A stretch of 64,000 nt of DNA from Bacillus sp. V5-8f (GCF_002863565.1 NZ_PGUW01000011.1:155947-219946), one strand, 5' to 3'; shown: positions 7,992 through 17,198, counted from the first letter of the stretch. Made by a program: numbers and translations. Notes: generated by a model from the sequence alone, not told the origin.

Positions 7992-9422
7992 ATGAATTAT
8001 AACAACATCGCACAAGAAATTTTGGAAGCCATCGGCGGAAAAGAAAATGTCGATGCAGCAGCGCATTGTGCCACCAGATTACGCTTGGTATTACACGATG
8101 AAGGAATTGTTGACCAAACAAAACTGGACGGAATGGATGTAGTAAAAGGGACATTCTCCACTGGGGGGCAATTCCAAGTCATATTGGGATCAGGTACTGT
8201 AAATGAAGTATACAAAGAATTTGCCAAGCTGACCGGTCAAGCTGAAATGTCCACCAAGGATGTCAGTAAAGCTGGAGCAAAGAAAATGAATCCGCTTCAA
8301 CGGTTCGTAAAAATGTTGTCGGATATTTTTGTACCAATCATTCCGGCAATCGTGGCCGGCGGTTTATTAATGGGATTAAACAACTTGCTTACAGCCCAGG
8401 ACTTTTTTATTGAAGGGAAGTCTTTGATTGAGGCTTATCCTGAAATGGCGGATCTTGCAGCTTTGATCAATACGTTTGCCAACGCGGCATTTGTATTCTT
8501 GCCGATTTTAATCGGGTTTTCCGCAACCCAGCGCTTTGGGGGAAATCCATATTTGGGAGCGGCGCTGGGTATGCTGATGGTTCACCCTGATTTGTTAAAT
8601 GGCTATGGCTACGCAGATGCCGTTGCAAAAGGCGAAGTGCCGTTCTGGAAAATTTTCGGCCTCGAAATTGAAAAGGTTGGTTATCAGGGCAGTGTGCTTC
8701 CTGTATTGGTTTCTTCCTTTATTTTAGCTAAAATTGAAACATTCTTAAGAAGAAGAGTTCCTTCTTTCCTAGATAACTTAGTAACGCCTTTATTATCCAT
8801 TTTTATTACCGGAGTTCTAACGTTTACTCTAGTGGGGCCTTTCACACGAAGTGCGGGGAACCTGCTCACTGATGGGCTCGTGTGGCTATATGATACAACA
8901 GGCTTTGTTGGTGGTGCCATCTTCGGTCTTTTATACGCGCCGATTGTTATTACAGGTATGCATCATAGCTTCATAGCGGTAGAAACCCAGCTGCTTGCTG
9001 ATATGGCAAAAACGGGTGGATCCTTCATCTTTCCAATTGCTGCAATGTCCAATGTCGCACAAGGAGCAGCAACGCTTGCAGTACTCCTTCTCGCACGTGA
9101 CGCGAAAGTAAAAGGTACCGCTTCTGCAGCAGGGATATCAGCGCTTCTAGGCATCACCGAACCGGCAATGTTCGGGGTGAACCTGAAATTGAAGTATCCG
9201 TTTATTGGAGCGATTTCAGGAGCGGCGGTTGGTTCTGCATTCGTTGCTTTATTCAAAGTAAAAGCGATCGCTTTGGGTGCTGCTGGCCTTCCGGGTATCA
9301 TCTCCATTAAACCGGGAACAATCACCTTCTATATTGTTGGTATGGCGATTACATTTGCGGTTGCATTCCTTGTGACGATCGTACTTGGAAAACGTGATGC
9401 TAAAAAACAAAAAATAAACTAA
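7992..9422 (+). CDS. scrA: PTS sucrose transporter subunit EIIBC
   Basis: Membrane permease that imports sucrose and phosphorylates it to sucrose-6-phosphate. The N-terminal EIIB domain (1-80) carries the phospho-accepting Cys in AAHCATRLRL (residue 26), and the EIIC domain (about 105-465) has about ten hydrophobic segments with GMHHSF and GITEPAMFG, the sugar-binding GITEP-type motif. There is no fused EIIA, so the phosphoryl group must come from a separate glucose-type EIIA, as is usual for Gram-positive sucrose permeases of this length (476). The start is ATG with GAGGAG upstream. It follows the operator array and leads the scrAB-K-glucosidase operon. Confidence 0.92.
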   Translation: MNYNNIAQEILEAIGGKENVDAAAHCATRLRLVLHDEGIVDQTKLDGMDVVKGTFSTGGQFQVILGSGTVNEVYKEFAKLTGQAEMSTKDVSKAGAKKMNPLQRFVKMLSDIFVPIIPAIVAGGLLMGLNNLLTAQDFFIEGKSLIEAYPEMADLAALINTFANAAFVFLPILIGFSATQRFGGNPYLGAALGMLMVHPDLLNGYGYADAVAKGEVPFWKIFGLEIEKVGYQGSVLPVLVSSFILAKIETFLRRRVPSFLDNLVTPLLSIFITGVLTFTLVGPFTRSAGNLLTDGLVWLYDTTGFVGGAIFGLLYAPIVITGMHHSFIAVETQLLADMAKTGGSFIFPIAAMSNVAQGAATLAVLLLARDAKVKGTASAAGISALLGITEPAMFGVNLKLKYPFIGAISGAAVGSAFVALFKVKAIALGAAGLPGIISIKPGTITFYIVGMAITFAVAFLVTIVLGKRDAKKQKIN

Positions 9423-9433
9423 TAAATAAAAAA

Positions 9434-9465
9434 AGAAAGGGAAATCATAACTGGTTTCCCTCCTT
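9434..9465 (+). terminator. possible weak intra-operon hairpin after scrA
   Basis: AAAGGGAAA pairs with TTTCCCTCCTTT around an 10-base loop, followed by a T-rich tract interrupted by A and C. It may attenuate or protect the message between scrA and scrB rather than end it fully. Confidence 0.45.
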
Positions 9466-9536
9466 TACTTTTAGCTTAGCAAGGTTATACCAAAACATTT
9501 TCGATCATTAAGCAATTTCGTAAGGAGAGCAAAATC

Positions 9537-11012
9537 ATGGAATGGACTAGGGAAAAAAGATACCGGCGGCTTGATGAAGCAAGCCCCGAAGAGATACAGC
9601 AATTGACCCATCAAGTGGAGGCATCTCCTTGGCGGCAAACGTTTCATATCCAGCCGCATACAGGACTTTTAAATGATCCCAACGGTTTTTCATATTATAA
9701 TGGCTTTTATCATTTATTTTATCAGTGGTTTCCGTTAGGTCCAGTACATGGAATGAAATATTGGTACCATGTGAAATCTAAGGACCTCGTCAATTGGGAA
9801 GATGTCGGGATAGGCATTGAACCCGATCGGGATTATGATAGCCATGGGGCTTATTCGGGAAGTGCTATCGAACATGAAGGCAAACTGTATTTATTTTATA
9901 CGGGAAACACGCGTAACGAAAATTGGATAAGGCACCCTTACCAATGCCTGGCTGTCATGGATATAGAAGGTGATATTAGGAAACAAGAGGAGGCAGTAAT
10001 CCGCAGTGTGCCATCAGGTTATACAGACCATTTCCGTGATCCGAAAATTTGGAAAGATGGCGAAACATTTTATGCCGTAATCGGGGCCCAGCGTGAGAAC
10101 CAGACAGGTTGTGTGGTGTTGTATAGTTCTCTGAATCTAACAGATTGGAAATTCGAAGGAGAACTGGGTACCAACCTAAAAAACTTCGGTTATATGTGGG
10201 AATGCCCGGATTATTTTGAAGCCGATGGCCGGGGTGTCTTCATTTTTTCTCCACAAGGCATTGAACCTTCGGGTGATGAGTTCCAAAATATCTACCAGTC
10301 TGGTTATTTGATTGGTGATCCACTGAACCTGCCCGACAGAACATTTCATCACGGTGATTTCCGCGAACTGGATAGGGGCTTTGATTTTTATGCTCCCCAA
10401 ACGATGGCAAGCCCAGACGGGAGACGGATTCTGGTAGGTTGGATGGGGCTTCCGGACATTGACTACCCGACAGATCAACATGGCTGGGCGCATTGCTTGA
10501 CCCTTCCACGTGAATTATCCGTCAAAAATGAAAAGCTTGTACAAAAGCCTGTAAAAGAGTTAGAATTACTGCGGAAACAGGAATTAGCGGCAACATTCGT
10601 AGCAGATAACGAAGCAAAAAGCTTAGAGGGCTTTACCGGCACAAGATTTGAACTTCGATGTGAAATCTCGGATTTTAGCGCTGAAGAGTTCGGTATTGAA
10701 TTTCGTGCTAGTGGAGACGAGAAGACGGTCATCAAATACGATGCCATCCAGAAAACAGCGGTTCTGGACCGCAGCGTTTCAGGCGCACAAGTTGGTGTAG
10801 AGCATGGAACCACGAGGTCGTGCAGCGTTGATGCAGACAAGATCGTCTTCCATTTGTTTGTAGACACATCTTCCGTTGAAATATTTTTGAATGATGGTGA
10901 AGAAGTTTTCACTTCAAGGATTTTCCCAGACGCTGGAAGTGACCAAATCCACTTTTATGCAAAAAACGGAAACGCCACGTTCAACACCCGCAAATGGGAT
11001 TTGGGGGTCTGA
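9537..11012 (+). CDS. scrB: sucrose-6-phosphate hydrolase (GH32)
   Basis: Cytosolic beta-fructofuranosidase that splits imported sucrose-6-phosphate into glucose-6-phosphate and fructose. The five-bladed propeller domain has the nucleophile motif LLNDPNG (Asp about 46), the transition-state motif FRDPK and the acid/base motif WECPD; a C-terminal beta-sandwich follows from about 340. ATG follows AAGGAG at 9521-9526. The 491-residue length is normal. An oddity is the end: the last codons GGG GTC TGA are provided by the palindromic repeat GGGGGTCTGACCCCC at 11003-11017, so the stop codon lies within the mobile-type repeat and the natural C-terminus may have been altered by a few residues. Confidence 0.92.
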   Translation: MEWTREKRYRRLDEASPEEIQQLTHQVEASPWRQTFHIQPHTGLLNDPNGFSYYNGFYHLFYQWFPLGPVHGMKYWYHVKSKDLVNWEDVGIGIEPDRDYDSHGAYSGSAIEHEGKLYLFYTGNTRNENWIRHPYQCLAVMDIEGDIRKQEEAVIRSVPSGYTDHFRDPKIWKDGETFYAVIGAQRENQTGCVVLYSSLNLTDWKFEGELGTNLKNFGYMWECPDYFEADGRGVFIFSPQGIEPSGDEFQNIYQSGYLIGDPLNLPDRTFHHGDFRELDRGFDFYAPQTMASPDGRRILVGWMGLPDIDYPTDQHGWAHCLTLPRELSVKNEKLVQKPVKELELLRKQELAATFVADNEAKSLEGFTGTRFELRCEISDFSAEEFGIEFRASGDEKTVIKYDAIQKTAVLDRSVSGAQVGVEHGTTRSCSVDADKIVFHLFVDTSSVEIFLNDGEEVFTSRIFPDAGSDQIHFYAKNGNATFNTRKWDLGV

Positions 11013-11054
11013 CCCCCGGCGCGGTGACGCGGTAAAGCATGGGGGGCAGACCCT
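11003..11054. repeat. GGGGTCTGACCCC palindromic repeat overlapping the scrB stop
   Basis: A perfect palindrome at 11003-11017 and a degenerate copy at 11041-11054 are separated by GCGCGGTGACGCGGTAAAGCA, the same type of spacer as at 5395-5421. It is the only family member here located inside an operon and overlapping a coding end. Confidence 0.8.
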
Positions 11055-11116
11055 CGTGCTGTTTAAAGGAACGAATAGTTTTGCATCGTCCATATTTAGG
11101 AAGGAGGAATACATTA

Positions 11117-12091
11117 ATGGGAAAGCTATATTCAATAGGGGAAGTGTTAATCGACTTTATCCCTCTTCAAAAAGGCAGGGCACTTAAGGATGTAACAACA
11201 TTTGAGCGTGCGCCTGGCGGGGCCCCTGCCAACGTGGCAGCTGCTGTGGCCAAATTTGGAGGAGTATCCTCCATGATCACGAAGCTGGGAAAAGACGCAT
11301 TTGGTGATTTCCTGGTTGAAACATTGGAGAAATCCGGCGTGGAAACGGATAAAATCATACGAACAGACGAAGCGAATACTGCGCTTGCTTTTGTTTCTTT
11401 ACGCGAAGATGGCGAAAGGGATTTCTCGTTTTACCGCAAGCCATCAGCTGATCTCCTGCTTACGGCGGATGAGATCAACGAAGACTGGTTCGGGGTAGGG
11501 GATATTCTGCACTTCGGGTCAGTTGATTTAGTCGAGAGCCCGATGAAGCATGCCCATATAAAAGCAATCGAGCAGGCTAAATTAAAGGGAAGCTTAATCA
11601 GCTTTGACCCAAATGTCCGGCTGCCGCTTTGGGAAAGCCCAGAGGATTGTAGGCAAACGATTCTTGAATTTGTACCTAAAGCACATATTCTCAAAATTTC
11701 AGATGAAGAATTGCCATTTATTACAAACGTGAAAGATCCGGAAGAAGCTATACAATCTCTGTTCATCGGGGAGGTAAAAGCAATTATTTATACAAAAGGC
11801 TCCCATGGTGCGGACCTTTACATAAAAACAAATAAATATGAATCCAGAGGCTACAGCGTGGATGTACAGGATACCACCGGTGCTGGTGATGCATTTATCG
11901 GAGGATTTCTTTACAAACTGTTAAGCAGGCGTACCACTCAAGAAACCCTAGAAGAGATTTGCCAGGCAAACCATCAGGAATTCCTGGCATTCTCCAATGC
12001 GAGCGGTGCCCTCACAACGACCGGAAAAGGCGCGATCAGCTCAATTCCTGCTATTGAACAAATTATACAGCTACTAGAACAAGCAAAATAA
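11117..12091 (+). CDS. scrK: fructokinase (PfkB/ribokinase family)
   Basis: Phosphorylates the fructose released by ScrB to fructose-6-phosphate, feeding glycolysis. The protein starts MGKLYSIGEVLIDFIP; the ATG at 11117 is set by AGGAAGGAGG at 11098-11107, although the frame is open to 11039. PfkB signatures are APGGAPANVAAAVAKFGG (about 34-51) and DTTGAGDAFIGGF with the catalytic base Asp of GAGD. 324 residues is the usual size. It lies in the scr operon, 104 bases after scrB with the repeat in between and 15 bases before the GH13 gene. Confidence 0.9.
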   Translation: MGKLYSIGEVLIDFIPLQKGRALKDVTTFERAPGGAPANVAAAVAKFGGVSSMITKLGKDAFGDFLVETLEKSGVETDKIIRTDEANTALAFVSLREDGERDFSFYRKPSADLLLTADEINEDWFGVGDILHFGSVDLVESPMKHAHIKAIEQAKLKGSLISFDPNVRLPLWESPEDCRQTILEFVPKAHILKISDEELPFITNVKDPEEAIQSLFIGEVKAIIYTKGSHGADLYIKTNKYESRGYSVDVQDTTGAGDAFIGGFLYKLLSRRTTQETLEEICQANHQEFLAFSNASGALTTTGKGAISSIPAIEQIIQLLEQAK

Positions 12092-12106
12092 GAAGGAGAA
12101 TTCGCA

Positions 12107-13798
12107 GTGTCCCAAAATAAAAAATGGTGGAAAGAAAGTGTTGTTTATCAAATTTATCCGAGAAGCTTTATGGACAGCAACGGAGATGGAATCGGGGATA
12201 TCCCTGGAATCATCTCGAAGCTTGACTATTTAAAGCATCTGGGGGTGGATGTTGTTTGGCTTTCTCCAGTTTATCAATCGCCAAATGATGATAATGGATA
12301 TGATATCAGCGACTATCAGGAAATCATGGAAGAATTCGGTACCATGGAAGATTGGGACCGGCTTCTCGACGAAATGCATAAACGGGAGATTAAACTGGTT
12401 ATGGACCTGGTGGTAAACCATACCTCTGATAAGCATGCCTGGTTTATGGAAGCAAGAAATTCGAAAGATAATCCATACAGGGATTATTACATTTGGCGTC
12501 AGGGACGAGGGGGCCTGCCTCCTACAGACTGGGAAGGCTCTTTTGGAGGATCTGCTTGGGAATACAGCCCGGAAACGGAAGAGTATTATCTTCATATGTT
12601 TTCGAAAAAACAGCCCGATCTCAATTGGGAAAACCCAGCTCTCCGGAACGATATCTATTCCATGATGAAATTTTGGCTCGATAAAGGCATTGACGGATTT
12701 CGTATGGATGTCATCAACATGATCTCTAAAAAGGAATTCCTGCCCACTTATGAAGAGCTCGCAGAGGGAACCGCAAAACCACTGCCTTATCAGTTTAATG
12801 GAGCAAGTGTACATGACTATCTGCAGGAAATGAATCGTGAGGTCTTATCAAAATACGATATCATGACAGTAGGCGAATGCCCTAAAGTCACCCCGGAACA
12901 AGCTGAACTGTATACTGCGGAAGAGCGAAACGAACTAAATATGGTATTCCAATTTGAACATATGAGCCTCGATAAACAAAAAGGAAAACAAAAATGGGAC
13001 TTGAAGACGTTAGAGCTGTCAGACTTAAAACAAAACCTCTCAAAATGGCAAAAACAGCTCGAAAACCGCGGATGGAATAGCCTGTATTGGAACAACCACG
13101 ACCAGCCCCGCATTGTTTCCCGCTTCGGGACTGATGGGAAATACCGGGTTGAATCTGCGAAGATGCTGGCTACGCTGCTCCATTTTATGAAGGGGACTCC
13201 GTATATTTATCAAGGTGAGGAAATCGGCATGACCAATGTCCGATTCCCGGGGATTGAAGATTATCAGGACATTGAAACGAAAAATATGTATCAGGAAAGA
13301 GTTCATGAACTAGGCTATGATTCTAAGGACGTTATGGAGTCAATATACGCCAAAGGGCGCGATAACGCGAGAACTCCAATGCAATGGGATGATTCGGAAC
13401 ATGCAGGCTTCACAAAAGGAACTCCATGGTTTAACGTAAACCCGAATTATACAGCGATCAATGTTAAAAATGACTTAGAAAACAAGAATTCTATTTTCTA
13501 TCATTATAAAAAACTTATCGAACTTCGAAAAAAGCACGAAATCGTAGTATATGGAAGTTATGATTTAATTCTCGGAGACCATGAATCCATTTTTGCTTAC
13601 ATAAGGCAATTAGGGGATCAAATGCTGCTTGTAATCAATAATTTCTATGAGAAAGAAGCAGAATTTGAATTACCTTCTTCTATCACTTTTGGGTCAGGTG
13701 AGCTATTAATCAGCAACTATGACGACCATAACGTGGCCGACATTGCGAAATTCACGCTGCGACCTTATGAATCAGTCGTTTATCAATTGGAAAAATAA
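12107..13798 (+). CDS. GH13 alpha-glucosidase, oligo-1,6-glucosidase-like (1)
   Basis: Cytosolic exo-glucosidase of the GH13 oligo-1,6-glucosidase/MalL group, 563 residues. The (beta/alpha)8 barrel starts with WWKESVVYQIYPRSFMDSNG. Catalytic residues are visible: nucleophile in GFRMDVI, acid/base Glu in TVGECP, stabilising Asp in NNHDQPR. The Val after the nucleophile is the residue linked in this family to alpha-1,6 preference, so isomaltose-type sugars (and perhaps sucrose isomers such as palatinose) are the likely substrates. The GTG start is supported by AGAAGGAG. As the last gene of the scr operon it may widen the sugar range. A close paralogue lies at 30543-32231. Confidence 0.88.
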   Translation: MSQNKKWWKESVVYQIYPRSFMDSNGDGIGDIPGIISKLDYLKHLGVDVVWLSPVYQSPNDDNGYDISDYQEIMEEFGTMEDWDRLLDEMHKREIKLVMDLVVNHTSDKHAWFMEARNSKDNPYRDYYIWRQGRGGLPPTDWEGSFGGSAWEYSPETEEYYLHMFSKKQPDLNWENPALRNDIYSMMKFWLDKGIDGFRMDVINMISKKEFLPTYEELAEGTAKPLPYQFNGASVHDYLQEMNREVLSKYDIMTVGECPKVTPEQAELYTAEERNELNMVFQFEHMSLDKQKGKQKWDLKTLELSDLKQNLSKWQKQLENRGWNSLYWNNHDQPRIVSRFGTDGKYRVESAKMLATLLHFMKGTPYIYQGEEIGMTNVRFPGIEDYQDIETKNMYQERVHELGYDSKDVMESIYAKGRDNARTPMQWDDSEHAGFTKGTPWFNVNPNYTAINVKNDLENKNSIFYHYKKLIELRKKHEIVVYGSYDLILGDHESIFAYIRQLGDQMLLVINNFYEKEAEFELPSSITFGSGELLISNYDDHNVADIAKFTLRPYESVVYQLEK

Positions 13799-13805
13799 TG
13801 ACGAA

Positions 13806-13838
13806 CTCCATAGAAATCAACATTCTATGGGGTTTTTT
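13806..13838 (+). terminator. rho-independent terminator of the scr operon
   Basis: CTCCATAGAA pairs with TTCTATGGGG and is followed by TTTTTT, directly after the glucosidase stop codon. Confidence 0.88.
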
Positions 13839-14037
13839 ATTCCGTTTTCGCGGTTTTGCAAGCGAAGTGGAAAATTCCAAATGCTCTCTATACCAACGCA
13901 AATCCGAAAGATTCCAAGAAAATCCCAATGCGTTTTTAGCCAATCCTTATGGGAATTCAGCACATTTAGAAATTACTTAGCCAAGCCTCACCGTCTTTAG
14001 ATCATTAAGCTAACCACTTAAGAGTATGCGGTCTTGG

Positions 14038-14550
14038 TTACAAAAGGATATGCTCTCCTTTTTCCAGCACCACTGCTTTCAGTTGAAGGGATTCAGGATA
14101 TTTGATTCCCACGCCGGTACTTAAACAAGCCACCGATTCTCCAGCTTTGATCCAGTTATTCCCCCTTAAGATTCTAGCTGCTGCAAAGGTTGCTGCTCCT
14201 TTAGGGCAGATAAAGTTTCCTTCTAGGCTGGCTACTTCTAGCTGGCAGCTTTTGATACTTTCTTCGGAGACGGAAATCGCACAGCCTGCTGTTTCCCGAA
14301 TAGCTTGTAATACAAGGAAATCACCAAGAGGTTTCGGGACATTGATGCCAAATGCGTTTCTGTTAGAATTTTCTCATAGTTCCGACTTGGTCTTACCTTC
14401 TTCCAAGGCCTTTACAATTGGTGCGCAGCCCTCTGCCTGTACGGCGACAAGGCGCGGAAGTTTCTCTCCATTAATCCAGCCTAGTTATTTTAGTTCTAGT
14501 AAGGCTTTGTAGATGCCAATCATTCCAACTCCCCCTCCGGTAAGAAACAT
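14038..14550 (-). pseudogene. threonine synthase, inverted C-terminal fragment
   Basis: PLP-dependent threonine synthase-like sequence read on the minus strand: FLTGGGVGMIGIYKALLELK, stop, LGWINGEKLPRLVAVQAEG, then IVKALEEGK, a second stop, FGINVPKPLGDFLVLQAIRE, LEGNFICPKGAATFAAAR, and STGVGIKYPE near the end. Two in-frame stops (near 14485 and 14372) prove decay. The fragment begins exactly at the glycine-rich PLP phosphate loop, at an internal ATG. The residues that should precede it (ending DVIL) are found on the opposite strand at 14649-14770, so the gene was cut and one part inverted. Confidence 0.87.
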
Positions 14551-14648
14551 GACTTTCCTCCTTTCATACAAACGTTAGACATTTTTTGGTACAGAAACGT
14601 TTCAATAGTAAATAAATTTTTCCAACTGTATACAAATATCTTATAGGA

Positions 14649-14770
14649 GAGAACGGGTTTTATGATGCTTCGACTCTGAAAGAGCCCTACAGGATTGAAG
14701 GTAAGAAAACAATGGGCTACGAAATAGCCGAACAAATGGACTGGAAGCTTCCCGATGTCATTCTTTTTTT
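14649..14770 (+). pseudogene. threonine synthase, middle fragment in the opposite orientation
   Basis: The plus strand reads ENGFYDASTLKEPYRIEGKK, then TMGYEIAEQMDWKLPDVIL before hitting a stop at 14774. This is the segment of threonine synthase just before the TGGG phosphate-binding loop, the exact complement of what the minus-strand fragment lacks. The part encoding the PLP-lysine region further upstream is missing. Confidence 0.82.
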
Positions 14771-14940
14771 ACCCTAGTAAAAAAAGCGGTTAGGGGAAAT
14801 GACAAGGCATTTCAAGAACTGATTGAAGAAGAAAAACATAAGCTCTACCGCACGGCCTTTCTTTATGCAAGGAATGAAAGCGACGCACTGGACATTGTAC
14901 AGGAATCGGTCTATAAAGCCTATGTATCTATTAAAAATTT
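14771..14940 (+). pseudogene. ECF-type sigma factor, N-terminal fragment
   Basis: The frame TLVKKAVRGNDKAFQELI, then KHKLYRTAFLYARN and DALDIVQESVYKAYVSIKNL, matches region 2 of extracytoplasmic-function RNA polymerase sigma factors. Region 4, needed for -35 recognition, is absent. The fragment starts directly at the threonine synthase breakpoint and fuses at its end to the next remnant in a different frame, so it is not functional. Confidence 0.78.
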
Positions 14941-14952
14941 GACAGTAAAAAA

Positions 14953-15174
14953 GAGTATAAAGTCAAAGGATTTTCATACTCTGCCCATCCTCAGCCTATG
15001 ACAATGTGGATAAAAACAACTATCTCATCCACCGATCCTGATAAAGTGGAGGTTGGGCAGGAGATAGAAGATACGATATTGGAGTTTCTCGAATCAGAGG
15101 AAGCAAAGGCTGCCATCCAAAATGATGAATACAAAATCATTGTGCTTAGCAAAGATAAAAAGAAAATAAATTAG
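14953..15174 (+). pseudogene. C-terminal fragment of a possible anti-sigma protein
   Basis: An open frame of 73 codons without a start or ribosome binding site, containing FSYSAHPQPMTMWIKTTISS and IIVLSKDKKKIN at the end. ECF sigma genes in Bacillaceae are usually followed by their anti-sigma gene, and this remnant stands in that place after the sigma fragment, which suggests a deletion fused the two. The family itself is not recognised with confidence. Confidence 0.45.
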
Positions 15175-15255
15175 CTCTTGCTCTGGTTCCAAGATTCCTT
15201 GCGGTTGCTGTTGCTCCGACACTTTACTTTTCCCTTGAATCAAAGCATGCAGCAA

Positions 15256-15306
15256 AGCCTGTATTAGTGATCATTGCGAATCAGTAATACAGGCTGTTTT
15301 CCTTTT
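15256..15306 (+). terminator. rho-independent terminator after the sigma/anti-sigma remnants
   Basis: AGCCTGTATTA (15256-15266) pairs with TAATACAGGCT (15285-15295) and is followed by a T-rich run. It has outlived the genes it served and may also act on the converging small gene. Confidence 0.8.
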
Positions 15307-15338
15307 ACAATTTTGGTATATAAACGTCTTTAACCAGG

Positions 15339-15503
15339 TTAGATAATAGGATAGTTGAAGCCATAACGCGGATTGGTGTAATAGGGTGGCCTCCAACCAA
15401 CTTCGGACATTGGCCAGGAATGATTGATATAATCCATCCTTACTTTTTCATATGACCTGTTGACCAGCAGTAGTTTTACTTCCGGATTAAATTCAAATCT
15501 CAA
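15339..15503 (-). CDS. small hypothetical protein, 54 residues, TTG start
   Basis: A short frame starting at TTG (15503) with AAGGAGG nine bases upstream on the minus strand, a very good ribosome binding site. It translates to a protein with RFEFNPEVKLLLVNRSYEKV at the start and the aromatic, Pro-rich end WRPPYYTNPRYGFNYPII. There is no signal peptide or membrane segment. The Tyr/Pro/Asn-rich tail resembles small spore or coat-associated proteins of Bacillaceae in composition only; the function is unknown. It is convergent with the terminator at 15256 and divergent from the SDR gene at 15702. Confidence 0.6.
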   Translation of the reverse strand: MRFEFNPEVKLLLVNRSYEKVRMDYINHSWPMSEVGWRPPYYTNPRYGFNYPII

Positions 15504-15701
15504 AGAGCAGCCTCCTTACTTTTTTCTCACGCTTTACCCTATTCATGCGTACTTAAAATGGAGCAAGTACCAACAGCCTATAACGATGAGATGTAGCGCA
15601 TTTCTGAATTGTTTTTATTTCTGTTTTCTTTTGGATAACAAGCACTTTGCAGGGCGGCTTCACATACGGTAAACAGAAAGTTTATTACCAGGAGGTCTCC
15701 A

Positions 15702-17186
15702 ATGAATCAAGAAAATAAAGATCGAAAAATGTTCCAAATAGATCAAATGAATGATATGGATTCCATGGATGAAATTAATTTTATCGATCAAATAAACACA
15801 GTGGAACATATACCGCAAATGCAAGTACAGCAAAGCTATCAAATTCCACCATACTCTTTGCCGCACATCCAACATGCCAATCAAATAAGACAATATGACA
15901 TGCCACAAATGGACCAGTACCGAGCAGGGAATATGATAGGGCACCAGTATCCAGGCGGCAACATGATGAGGCAGTATCAAGATGATAATATAATGGGCCA
16001 ATACTATGATGGCAACGTGATGGGCCAGTATGAAGATGATAATATTATGGGCCTGTACTATGACGGAAACGTAATGGGGCAATATCAAGGTGATAATGTG
16101 ATGGACCAGTACCATGATGGCAACGTGATGGGGCAATATCAAGGTGATAATGTGATGGACCAGCACTATGATGGTAACGTAATGGGCCAATATCAAAAAG
16201 ATAGCGTGATGGGCCAGATGGATCAAATGAAGCTGCAGCAGATCAGGCAGCTGCAACAATCCTTTGATGCTAATAAAGTAGAACATCCATACCCAATGTA
16301 CCCAAACTATGGGAAAATAACCCGTTATGAAGAAATCCCGATCAATTTGCCGGAACAGCGCCAGCTTTTTCATCCTGGTGTGGAAGGGTTAATGGTGCCC
16401 CGTCCGATTATTGAAAATCCAAATTATAAAGGAAGCGGTAAGTTAAGAGGAAAAGTTGCGCTGATTACAGGCGGTGACAGCGGAATTGGGGCGGCGACGG
16501 CCATTGCGTTTGCCAAAGAAGGCGCAGACGTAGCCATAGCTTATTTAAATGAACATGAGGATGCAAACCGGACCAGAATGAGGATTGAACAACTTGGCCG
16601 GCGTTGTATATTGATGCCTGGTGACTTGCGGGAAAAACGGCAGTGTGTTGCGATTGTAGAGCAAACCGTAAGGACGTTTGGCCGTCTTGATATCCTTTGT
16701 AACCATGTAGGCATCCAGTTCCAGCAGTTGCGTTTGACTGACATTACAGACCAGCAATTCGATGACACCTTTAAGGTGAATATTTATTCCCACTTCTACA
16801 CCACAAGGGCAGCGCTTCCATATATGAAGCCGGGAAGCTCTATTATTGGCACTACCTCTGTTGTGACATATGTCGGTGAGAAACAAATGATTGATTACAC
16901 GGCTACCAAAGGTGCTATCGTAGGCTGGACACGCGCCCTTGCGAATAATGTCGTCGATCAAGGTATTCGTGTCAACGCAGTAGCGCCGGGACGGATCTGG
17001 ACGCCGCTTATCGCCGCAAGTTTCTCTTCAGACCAGGTTGCTGTGTACGGGGCCTTTAATAAAATGCAGCGTGTGGCCCATCCATTCGAATTGGCACCTA
17101 CCTATGTGTATTTGGCTTCCGATGATTCACGCTTTGTCACAGGCCAAGTGCTCCATGTCGACGGCGGGGAATCTACGCATTCATAA
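15702..17186 (+). CDS. short-chain dehydrogenase/reductase with a long repeat-rich N-terminus
   Basis: The C-terminal 250 residues (from about 246) form a classical SDR oxidoreductase of the general-stress/YhdF-like group: NAD(P)-binding TGGDSGIG (about 256-263), catalytic Ser in GTTSVV, Tyr and Lys in DYTATKG, and HVDGG near the end; the usual NNAG reads NHVG. The substrate is unknown. The N-terminal 245 residues are unusual: an Asp/Met/Gln-rich segment, then ten to eleven 9-residue repeats of the type [GD]NVMGQYQ[DG] (76-172), then a Gln-rich linker. ATG with AGGAGG at 15690-15695 makes this start secure. The paralogous pseudogene at 22380 lacks the repeat part. Asn/Gln/Tyr-rich repeats recall spore coat proteins; whether the enzyme sits in the coat is inference. 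Confidence 0.87.
   Translation: MNQENKDRKMFQIDQMNDMDSMDEINFIDQINTVEHIPQMQVQQSYQIPPYSLPHIQHANQIRQYDMPQMDQYRAGNMIGHQYPGGNMMRQYQDDNIMGQYYDGNVMGQYEDDNIMGLYYDGNVMGQYQGDNVMDQYHDGNVMGQYQGDNVMDQHYDGNVMGQYQKDSVMGQMDQMKLQQIRQLQQSFDANKVEHPYPMYPNYGKITRYEEIPINLPEQRQLFHPGVEGLMVPRPIIENPNYKGSGKLRGKVALITGGDSGIGAATAIAFAKEGADVAIAYLNEHEDANRTRMRIEQLGRRCILMPGDLREKRQCVAIVEQTVRTFGRLDILCNHVGIQFQQLRLTDITDQQFDDTFKVNIYSHFYTTRAALPYMKPGSSIIGTTSVVTYVGEKQMIDYTATKGAIVGWTRALANNVVDQGIRVNAVAPGRIWTPLIAASFSSDQVAVYGAFNKMQRVAHPFELAPTYVYLASDDSRFVTGQVLHVDGGESTHS
15927..16217 (+). repeat. 27-bp coding repeats in the SDR gene
   Basis: About ten tandem units of 27 bases encode variants of GNVMGQYQG alternating with DNVMDQYHD, so an 18-residue higher-order period is visible in the middle of the array. 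Units are imperfect in DNA as well as protein, which means an old rather than a fresh expansion. Confidence 0.85.
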
Positions 17187-17198
17187 TCATATTTTTAA

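Noticed and set aside
14102..14512. Plus-strand frame of 136 codons
   Set aside because: Antisense of the inverted threonine synthase fragment.
15660..16373. Long minus-strand frame of 237 codons over the SDR repeat region
   Set aside because: It is the antisense of the 27-base coding repeats; the repeat makes all frames open. No ribosome binding site, and the His/Leu/Ile-rich product is a repeat artefact.
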